Shown here: piece after piece, positions 7,115 through 12,009 of the stretch
Layout of the letters: the number at the start of each line of letters is the position of its first letter
Numbering within the stretch: position 1 is the stretch's first letter
Position numbers and translations under genes: made by a program
The notes under the pieces: model-generated
What the model saw: only the letters and a program-made list of their open reading frames with translations
What the model was told of the DNA's origin: nothing
Databases searched by the model: none
NCBI GenBank assembly: GCA_046498385.1
Contig: JAWOAU010000076.1
Coordinates: 1-12,009, forward strand
Direction of reading: 5' to 3'
From: Halarchaeoplasma sp046498385
Lineage (GTDB): Archaea; Thermoplasmatota; Thermoplasmata; Halarchaeoplasmatales; Halarchaeoplasmataceae
DNA: 12,009 nt

Positions 7115-8278
7115 TTATTTTTTGCCCCCTCCCTTTCTATTCCTCAATGATAGGAGAAGTAGTGCTTTCATCACCTTTTGAAGATATTCGGGTTCTCCAT
7201 CCGTTCGACTCCAGTTTTTAAGGGTCTCTCCGTCGACCTTTTCTATAAGATTTATCGAGTTGACAAGAACCTTCTTTCCATATTCTGACAATTCACCCGA
7301 AACTGTAGCTGCAAGCAAAAGAGTTTTTCCTCGAGTCAGAAAAATGTCGGTACCGTCGGATGATTCCACCTTCATTACCAACCTTGGTCTCAATTTATTC
7401 TCGCTTCTAACAAAATTACGTATATCGTTTACTATATTTCTTGAACCGGTGGTACCTCTATCCGGGGTATATTTGTGCTTGTACCATTTGATCAGTTGCA
7501 TATTTTTTGGACCGTGAAATAGATATATGTCATCGATTGCCATCGTCTTGGATGGCATTTTTTTGACGTCTTGTTTCACCTTGACAGTTTCTCGCTGTGT
7601 CTTATCGTTGGCTTCTTTAATCAATTCCGACACAAAAAAGTTCTCCTGGTATTCCCTTTTTATATCTTCGACTTCGTTTTGTACCGCAGCTATGTCCATT
7701 GTTTCGTTGAGGTGTTTGATCAATCTATTGATCCGGTCTTCAAGTTGGGGTGTCTTCATGTCTTCTAGTTCATACTTTATGTTGCGAACATCTATTTTAT
7801 TCATTAGCTCTTTAAAGCCTTCTTCCCATTCGTTTATTTTCTCTAAATCGTAGGTCATATCTAGTAGGCCTTTTGCTTCTTTGACGACTTCGGCGACATT
7901 TATATTCATCAAGGTTTTACGAAGTTCCCTGGATAGTTCAACGCCCTCAATATATTTTTCGATCACCTTTTTAGGATTTTTTGACTTTGCTAGTTCTTTC
8001 TCAACAGGTGCTACATTATATCCTTCCGCTCTCCACTCCAGGATGTGTGATTCGTATTCGTCTTCAACGTTTTCGTTCTTCTTAACTTCCGTAGTATCAA
8101 AATCTTCGAAATACTCAAAAATATTTCCTATTACCCTGGCATTGAGACCTAGACCTTCAAGCTCCTTTTTTTCCATCTCAGACAGCTCACCCAAGGACTC
8201 TATGCCTGATTCCACGAGCTTTTTAGCCCGTACCTCGCCAATGCCTTTGATCCTCTGCAACTCTTCAAATGCATTCAT
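7115..8278 (-). CDS. Helix-hairpin-helix protein with C-terminal longin/roadblock-like domain
   Basis: I place the start at ATG 8278, because AGGTGATTTC directly before it is an excellent ribosome binding site; the frame extends upstream to 8317 but would overlap the previous gene. The 387-residue product begins with an HhH pair (about 4-56: LQRIKGIGEVRAKKLVESGI, then ELEGLGLNARVIGNIF), the fold of DNA-binding or protein-binding HhH_5 domains. Residues 75-160 form a charged helical region containing LEWRAEGYNV, which resembles a linker domain I have seen in other archaeal regulatory proteins. More helices or coiled coil run to about 235. Residues 249-358 (DDIYLFHGPKNMQLIKWYKH to IEKVDGETLKNWSR) look like a longin/roadblock-like domain, as in the ATPase remnant at 211-1557. 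The tail is basic (RNRKGGGKK). It lies four bases after the KaiC-like gene, so the two are probably translated together. A link to DNA is possible but unproven. Confidence 0.75.
   Translation of the reverse strand: MNAFEELQRIKGIGEVRAKKLVESGIESLGELSEMEKKELEGLGLNARVIGNIFEYFEDFDTTEVKKNENVEDEYESHILEWRAEGYNVAPVEKELAKSKNPKKVIEKYIEGVELSRELRKTLMNINVAEVVKEAKGLLDMTYDLEKINEWEEGFKELMNKIDVRNIKYELEDMKTPQLEDRINRLIKHLNETMDIAAVQNEVEDIKREYQENFFVSELIKEANDKTQRETVKVKQDVKKMPSKTMAIDDIYLFHGPKNMQLIKWYKHKYTPDRGTTGSRNIVNDIRNFVRSENKLRPRLVMKVESSDGTDIFLTRGKTLLLAATVSGELSEYGKKVLVNSINLIEKVDGETLKNWSRTDGEPEYLQKVMKALLLLSLRNRKGGGKK
7116..7133 (-). promoter_or_regulatory. Strong ribosome binding site before an AUA codon: possible true start of the VWA gene or frameshift site
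   Basis: On the minus strand GGGAGGGGG is followed by CAAAAAATAAAC. The GGGAGG lies nine bases before an ATA codon (7118-7116) in the frame of the VWA gene. That ATA overlaps the TAA stop of the preceding gene, in the layout of an ordinary ATGA stop-start overlap. The same stretch holds C-AAA-AAA in the upstream gene's frame, where a -1 slip would also enter the VWA frame. The 37 codons from here to TTG 7007 end in SGKRTDLL, which continues into the ChlD-like GKYIRY linker. Either event would give a longer VWA protein. Confidence 0.4.
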
Positions 8279-8282
8279 GAAA

Positions 8283-8288
8283 TCACCT
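8283..8288 (-). promoter_or_regulatory. Ribosome binding site AGGTGA of the HhH-longin gene
   Basis: AGGTGA ends four bases before ATG 8278 and includes the TGA stop of the upstream KaiC-like gene. It decides the start of the HhH gene and implies translational coupling. Confidence 0.7.
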
Positions 8289-9059
8289 CTTAAGTACTTC
8301 GAATTTGCCGTTGTCAAATATCAGGGGCATAAACCCTCTCTTATGATTTGTCTGCCTCATTTTTACAACTTTGAGGTAGATGTTTGTTCCCGTATCCATT
8401 TCCTCGGCCTTCAGGTGAAGTATTCCGTCTGAGAGAAAATCCTCAACACCATATATGCCGTAGACATCCTTGCCCTTTGGTATCTCAGAGATAAGGAAGG
8501 TTGTGAGGCCCGTATCTCGCAGTCCTTCGAAGAAATAGAACAGATCCTTTCTTGGGTTGTCGAATTCGTTAACGGCGTATAGCGCCGCCAGTGAATCGAA
8601 TGCAAGTACTTTACACCCAAAGGCATCCTTGTATTTTTTAATGACCTTCAGTATGGATTCGAGCCAATTTATTTTTTCCTCTTTGCCCGCCTTTCCGGTA
8701 TCTTTTCTCACCTTTGCCAGGTCGATAATCACAGGATTTGCCATTCCTTGCAATGGCATACCCATTCGCTGAACATGTGTGATTATGCTTCCCTTGCTTT
8801 GTTCTAGCGATATATACATACCTTTTTTGTTGTGTTTTTTATACGCGTTGTAAAGAATACTAAATGAAATAGAGGTCTTCATCGATCCGCTATTTCCTGC
8901 AACGAGGACGATGAATCCACTGGGAACTCCTCCCTCCATTTTTTCATCTAGTCCTATTATTTCGGTAGGCACCCTATCTATTGTGCTAGATTTTGGAACA
9001 CTTTTTTTAATATCTTTCTCTTTACTCTTCTTATTTGCATTTTTCGGACTCCATGCCAA
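8283..9059 (-). CDS. KaiC-like RecA-superfamily ATPase
   Basis: This 258-residue protein is a single-domain KaiC/RadA-type ATPase, half the length of the two-domain clock KaiC. After a lysine-rich, probably disordered N-terminus (1-26) come VPTEIIGLDEKMEGGVPSGF (30-49), the usual KaiC entry motif, and the P-loop GNSGSMKT (55-62). The catalytic acidic position is in YISLEQ (82-87), where KaiC usually has two Glu; here the second is Gln. Walker B is KVLAFDS (150-156). The C-terminal VVKMRQTNHKRGFMPLIFDNG (231-251) matches the family's KMRGTxHSxxxxPFxI block. Family members act as ATP-driven regulators or recombinase-like switches in archaeal signalling. I chose TTG 9059 because GGTG lies seven bases upstream; the longer frame to 9155 runs into a MITE. 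It is the first gene of the operon and carries the only intact P-loop in it. Confidence 0.85.
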   Translation of the reverse strand: MAWSPKNANKKSKEKDIKKSVPKSSTIDRVPTEIIGLDEKMEGGVPSGFIVLVAGNSGSMKTSISFSILYNAYKKHNKKGMYISLEQSKGSIITHVQRMGMPLQGMANPVIIDLAKVRKDTGKAGKEEKINWLESILKVIKKYKDAFGCKVLAFDSLAALYAVNEFDNPRKDLFYFFEGLRDTGLTTFLISEIPKGKDVYGIYGVEDFLSDGILHLKAEEMDTGTNIYLKVVKMRQTNHKRGFMPLIFDNGKFEVLKR

Positions 9060-9070
9060 GTTAATACACC
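9060..9070 (-). promoter_or_regulatory. Ribosome binding site deciding the TTG start of the KaiC-like gene
   Basis: GGTGTATTAAC precedes TTG 9059 on the minus strand. It differs by one base from the sequence before the TTG start of the DUF835-TPR gene at 2695. Confidence 0.6.
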
Positions 9071-9107
9071 ACAAAAGAGAATGTGTTGGGGGTATTTTGA
9101 GTTTACG

Positions 9108-9206
9108 GTAATTTGAGCCTGTCAAAAGTTTAGTCCTAAAAGTTTCGTTTTGCACTATATTAGGAAGTGATCGAATATCACTAAGAATCTGACAGGCTCG
9201 TAATTT
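9108..9206. mobile_element. 85-bp MITE with inverted ends and 7-bp target duplication
   Basis: The element spans 9115-9199. Its ends are 20-bp inverted repeats with about 16 matches: GAGCCTGTCA is perfect at 9115-9124 and, inverted, at 9190-9199, and the inner TTAGT is shared (9130-9134 and 9180-9184). It is flanked on both sides by GTAATTT (9108-9114 and 9200-9206), a 7-bp target duplication. No transposase fits inside, so it must have been moved in trans by an element with matching ends. Ends starting GAGCCTGT occur in IS5-like groups, but the family is not certain. Internal stem-loops are AGTGAT/ATCACT (9166-9171, 9177-9182) and TTTAG/CTAAA (9129-9140). It sits about 55 bp upstream of the KaiC-like gene and may have brought or displaced promoter sequence. 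Confidence 0.75.
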
Positions 9207-9229
9207 TCTATAGGTTCTGAGCTAGAGAG

Positions 9230-9250
9230 CCCCACGGTTCCACCGTGGGG
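9230..9250. repeat. GC-rich hairpin, possible IS200/IS605-type end or omega-RNA relic
   Basis: CCCCACGGT and ACCGTGGGG pair perfectly over nine bases around a TCC loop. No T-run follows on either strand, so it is a poor fit to an archaeal intrinsic terminator. On the plus strand the context (AGAGCCCC, hairpin, GGGGTGGATGTCAC) resembles the hairpin near the right end of archaeal IS200/IS605-type elements, which also forms the omega-RNA end. No tnpB lies beside it, so it would be a relic. That reading is tentative. Confidence 0.4.
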
Positions 9251-9252
9251 GT

Positions 9253-9274
9253 GGATGTCACATAACATACATCC
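9253..9274. repeat. Second small hairpin GGATGT/ACATCC
   Basis: GGATGT (9253-9258) and ACATCC (9269-9274) form a six-base stem with a ten-base loop, two bases after the GC-rich hairpin. The pair may be one structured unit. The rest of 9275-9313 shows nothing I recognise. Confidence 0.35.
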
Positions 9275-9313
9275 GTTTAGCGTTTCAATACTGTCCTTTC
9301 AATTTAATACTCG

Positions 9314-9808
9314 TCATACATCAACGTACTCGATTAGAACAACAGCTTCGCCTTCCACCACCGTCTCATCGTCTTGATTTATACAATCCGTTCTCAGGGT
9401 CACGATGGGTTTCTTTTCGTGTATATCTAGTACCTCCGCCACCGCGGTGATGGTATCGCCTATGTAAACCGGTTTCTTGAATTTTAGATTCTGCTCCATG
9501 TAGATGGTACCAACACCGGGAAGCACGGTCCCAAGTACAGTGGATATGTACCCGGTCACCAGCATGCCATGGGCGATACGTTTTTTGAAACGGCCGTTGG
9601 CTGCATAAGTATCGTCAAAATGATAGGGGTTCGTGTCCCCCGTGGCACCGGCGAATAATCTTAGATCCGCATCGGTAACTGTTCTCCTATATGTACCCAC
9701 ATCCCCGATCTCCAACAAGTTCCATGTGTGGGGTGCGTCCAGTTCTGATCGTCGCTTATCCGGTATCCTTATGGCTGGCCGGTGGTTCACTATCTCTACA
9801 TTCGTCAT
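9314..9808 (-). CDS. MaoC-like (R)-specific enoyl-CoA hydratase
   Basis: This 164-residue single hot-dog domain protein matches PhaJ/MaoC hydratases along its length. The hydratase-2 motif is present at 51-69 (LFAGATGDTNPYHFDDTYA), with the catalytic Asp58 and His63 at the positions known from Aeromonas PhaJ. Further family blocks are RIAHGMLVTGYIS (77-89), LPGVGTIYMEQNLKFKKPVYIGD (96-118) and the closing VVEGEAVV strand. The enzyme hydrates trans-2-enoyl-CoA to (R)-3-hydroxyacyl-CoA; the natural chain length cannot be read from sequence. The N-terminal 30 residues are an extension beyond the usual start of the fold. ATG 9808 has GGTGA upstream at suitable spacing. It is transcribed alone, divergent from the DNRLRE gene, and no other fatty-acid gene is nearby, so its pathway is open. 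Confidence 0.9.
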   Translation of the reverse strand: MTNVEIVNHRPAIRIPDKRRSELDAPHTWNLLEIGDVGTYRRTVTDADLRLFAGATGDTNPYHFDDTYAANGRFKKRIAHGMLVTGYISTVLGTVLPGVGTIYMEQNLKFKKPVYIGDTITAVAEVLDIHEKKPIVTLRTDCINQDDETVVEGEAVVLIEYVDV

Positions 9809-9839
9809 ATCCTATTCACCGGTTGCGAATGGACAGAAT

Positions 9840-9852
9840 GCAATATAAGCTT
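9840..9852 (-). promoter_or_regulatory. TATA box of the hydratase gene
   Basis: On the minus strand AAGCTTATATTGC provides a TATA element. Transcription would begin about 25 bases downstream, near 9820, giving a leader of about 12 bases that includes GGTGA. Confidence 0.5.
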
Positions 9853-9907
9853 GTTCGTTTGACGGGTTTATGCAATCACAGGGTGACCCATAATGAAATA
9901 ATAAGGA

Positions 9908-9921
9908 CAAGGCTTATATGT
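9908..9921 (+). promoter_or_regulatory. TATA box of the DNRLRE gene
   Basis: CAAGGCTTATATGT has a purine BRE-like lead and a TATA element at 9913-9920. The predicted transcription start near 9942-9945 lies about ten bases before ATG 9953. The core GCTTATAT is the same as in the divergent hydratase promoter. Confidence 0.5.
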
Positions 9922-9952
9922 TTTTACACTATCTCCTAATACAGGTATAATT

Positions 9953-12009
9953 ATGAAATCTTCAAATCTAAGGAGTATGAAGGATATGTTAATAAGCAGA
10001 AAGTTTTTTACGTTTTTCGTACTGTTACTTCTGCTTTTTTCGACATTTTCTACCATATCTATGTCGGAAAAAGGTAGAGCACAAGTCACTGAAAAACAGA
10101 CACTAGAGAAAGAGGACGTATTTTTACCATCGGACTACGGTTTACAGAAAGTAGTTGTACAGCCTAACGCAACCGTCGGTAAGGATACACATATATGGGA
10201 GAATTTCCCGGACAATAATTACGGAGTGGGGATTGACATGGCGGTTGGGACTTATCCGGGATCGAATGAACGTAGAGCTCTTCTGCAGTTTAAACTCCCA
10301 GATAACGTAGGGGTATTAAAAGACGTTACTTTATCTGTACATGGACAATACGCTCTATTTGGCAGTATCCCTGTAAATGTCAAAGTTCATCCTCTTTTGG
10401 ATGAGTGGGATGAAGGTAATGGATATGGTGACACAGATGCAGTGAATTGGACCTACCGTACGGAAGATGAGATGTGGGATACTCCTGGTGGTGATTTCGA
10501 CGAAGGGGTATATGCGTACAGAGAACCGTCTTTGTTTACCAACACTGGATATTCTTGGTATTCGTGGGATATAACTAAAATTGCTCAAAGATGGGACTCC
10601 GGTGAATTAGAAAATCACGGTGTGATAATGGTAGCGGATGACCCGTCTGTTGATTTGGATTTTTTCTATTTTCATTCCAGCGACTACCTCACTGCCTCCT
10701 ATAGACCGAAATTGACCATCACATACCATGCTGAAATAGACCCACCTTTGGAAGAACAGACATTGGAGATGAACGGAGCTCCTGAGGTGGTAGACCTTGC
10801 CGGCAGGGAACGTGGAAACCTTGAGCGGCTTACAGGAGAGTTGTACGGTTCCGTCAACTCTTTGCCATTCTCCGGTATTTATGGTGAGATACGTTATCAA
10901 AATCTATATCCACAGGAGGAGATAGGTGTTGCCGGAGATATAACCAGGATATCTTTCAACCGCTCGGATTTGAACAAGGTCGGTAACTTCAGTAATTTCA
11001 AGATGTCCCTCGGCCATTCTATTTTGGATAGTGTTACGGACACGTTCGATGATAACCATGAAGGCCTGCTGTACGAGGTGTTCAGTCGTGATAACCTGGT
11101 GGTGAATTCCTCCAACAGTGATAGCTGGGTGCATTTTGAACTTGATACCGCTTTTCCCTACGACGGTAGTAGGAACCTTTTGATGGATATACAATGGGTG
11201 GATTCAGGAGGAACTAGTATTGGCTTACAGGCTTTTAATCATGGATCCAATAGAAGAGTGTTTTCCGATACTGTTACCAGTTCCACGGGGATGGCAGATG
11301 GTACATCCCTAAAGGCAAGATTCGGTGTAGAGGTTACTGATAGTGCTCACTTCTCTTGGGAAGCACAAAGTTTGGACCCCGATATGTTCAAGGCCGAGGT
11401 TGTGGGGACAGAGTTGACGATCACACCCATGCCGAACGCCAGAGGCGTAGGTACGCTGGCACTATCCTTGTTCAATAACAACGGTCATTACGTGACTCAA
11501 GAAGTTGATGTTACCATAGGTATGAAAGATGCATTTATCAGCGGTCATTCCAGTTCAGAATACTATAATTACGGTGGATATGAATTAATGGGCACAGGGG
11601 GATTTTTTGATAATACTGAATTAAGAAGTCTTATTGAATTCAACTTACCACCTGAAGAAGGGGTTCTGAAAAGAGCCTCTTTATCTATGTACTGTGGTTA
11701 TATGGATATACCTAACTCTAATGTAAATGTTTCATTGTTCCCGGTAACCAATTCTTGGTTTGAGAATGACTTGATATCGGAGCCCGGTCCCGTGAATTGG
11801 TACGAGCGTACGGATACCGCTGATTGGGATACACCAGGAGGCGATTTCAATACATCTTACGTATCTTACAGGAACATATCACAAGAAGGTCTATGGTATG
11901 ACTGGGATATAACTGAAATAGTGCGTGCTTGGTATGCTGGGGACATAGAAAACAATGGATTGATGATAATTGGAGATGACCATGATGCGGAGCCATATAA
12001 CCGAGCGTA
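9953..12009 (+). CDS. Secreted protein with two DNRLRE domains, 3' end beyond the window
   Basis: The frame from ATG 9953 stays open to the right edge (685 codons so far). A basic start and FFTFFVLLLLLFSTFSTISMS (about 18-38) form a Sec signal peptide, so the protein is exported. Residues about 66-262 form a DNRLRE domain (NNYG, RRALLQFKLP, WYSWDITKIAQRW, NHGVIMV, YRPKLTITY). A beta-rich domain at about 288-462 contains HFELDTAFPYDGSRNLLMDIQW, similar to jelly-roll domains of secreted adhesins. A short Ig/cadherin-like segment follows (463-525). A second DNRLRE domain runs from about 526 to the edge. The two DNRLRE copies share VNWxxRT, WDTPGGDF and DIT-I---W. DNRLRE domains occur in large surface or carbohydrate-related proteins; substrate unknown. 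An alternative start is ATG 9986, preceded by AAGGAG, which would give a more typical short signal peptide. Confidence 0.8.
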   Translation, partial: MKSSNLRSMKDMLISRKFFTFFVLLLLLFSTFSTISMSEKGRAQVTEKQTLEKEDVFLPSDYGLQKVVVQPNATVGKDTHIWENFPDNNYGVGIDMAVGTYPGSNERRALLQFKLPDNVGVLKDVTLSVHGQYALFGSIPVNVKVHPLLDEWDEGNGYGDTDAVNWTYRTEDEMWDTPGGDFDEGVYAYREPSLFTNTGYSWYSWDITKIAQRWDSGELENHGVIMVADDPSVDLDFFYFHSSDYLTASYRPKLTITYHAEIDPPLEEQTLEMNGAPEVVDLAGRERGNLERLTGELYGSVNSLPFSGIYGEIRYQNLYPQEEIGVAGDITRISFNRSDLNKVGNFSNFKMSLGHSILDSVTDTFDDNHEGLLYEVFSRDNLVVNSSNSDSWVHFELDTAFPYDGSRNLLMDIQWVDSGGTSIGLQAFNHGSNRRVFSDTVTSSTGMADGTSLKARFGVEVTDSAHFSWEAQSLDPDMFKAEVVGTELTITPMPNARGVGTLALSLFNNNGHYVTQEVDVTIGMKDAFISGHSSSEYYNYGGYELMGTGGFFDNTELRSLIEFNLPPEEGVLKRASLSMYCGYMDIPNSNVNVSLFPVTNSWFENDLISEPGPVNWYERTDTADWDTPGGDFNTSYVSYRNISQEGLWYDWDITEIVRAWYAGDIENNGLMIIGDDHDAEPYNRA

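Noticed and set aside
8279..8317. N-terminal extension of the HhH gene to 8317
   Set aside because: It would overlap the KaiC-like gene by 35 bases, while ATG 8278 has a near-ideal AGGTGA site.
7881..8432. 183-codon plus-strand frame opposite the HhH and KaiC-like genes
   Set aside because: It is antisense to two well-supported genes, is Ser/Phe-rich as antisense frames of Glu/Lys-rich proteins are, and shows no domain.
9060..9155. N-terminal extension of the KaiC-like gene to ATG 9155
   Set aside because: The added 32 residues begin inside a MITE and have no family similarity; TTG 9059 has a good ribosome binding site.
9230..9250. GC-rich hairpin as a terminator for the hydratase gene
   Set aside because: No T-run follows on the minus strand, and the structure lies about 64 bases past the stop codon.
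9881..9889. GGGTGACCC as an operator between the hydratase and DNRLRE promoters
   Set aside because: Only four bases per arm with no extension and no second copy; too short to separate from chance.
10904..11194. Minus-strand frames within the DNRLRE gene
   Set aside because: The plus frame is continuous for 685 codons with a signal peptide and domains; the minus frames show no family signature.

Overview
The window looks archaeal, most likely from the phylum Thermoplasmatota or a close relative. This rests on gene content (DUF835-TPR protein, KaiC-like RecA ATPase, AAA_16/STAND-type ATPase with an inserted longin-like domain, secreted DNRLRE protein), on TATA-box promoters instead of -35/-10 pairs, on GGTG/GGAG ribosome binding sites and on frequent TTG start codons. 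The lineage is an inference from protein families, not from a marker gene.

Layout. Positions 1 to about 182 are the right end of an insertion sequence: the last 44 residues of a DDE transposase and an end sequence. The next gene (211-1557, +) is the remainder of an AAA_16/STAND ATPase whose N-terminal P-loop part is missing, apparently cut away by the IS. It converges with a DUF835-TPR gene (1559-2695, -). Divergent from that is a long coiled-coil gene (2798-3769, +) with its own TATA box. A four-gene operon then reads leftward from 9059 to 3759: KaiC-like ATPase, helix-hairpin-helix protein with a C-terminal longin/roadblock-like domain, a large VWA protein carrying two magnesium-chelatase-like (ChlI-like) modules, and a separate small ChlI-like protein. 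Between this operon and a MaoC-like hydratase gene (9314-9808, -) lie a complete 85-bp MITE with a 7-bp target duplication and two hairpins. The window ends in a secreted protein with two DNRLRE domains (9953 to the edge, +), divergent from the hydratase gene.

How it may work together. The ChlI-like modules in the VWA protein (two copies) and in its neighbour (one copy) have all lost a recognisable Walker A motif and the catalytic acidic pair, while the VWA MIDAS residues and two four-cysteine clusters are kept. The only intact P-loop in the operon belongs to the KaiC-like protein. I infer a signalling or remodelling complex in which a KaiC-family ATPase supplies the ATP-dependent step and the VWA/pseudo-ChlI proteins form a metal-dependent scaffold. 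The DUF835-TPR, coiled-coil and STAND genes next to it would be plausible accessory or sensory parts. I do not recognise this combination as a described system. The hydratase and the DNRLRE protein look like unrelated neighbours.
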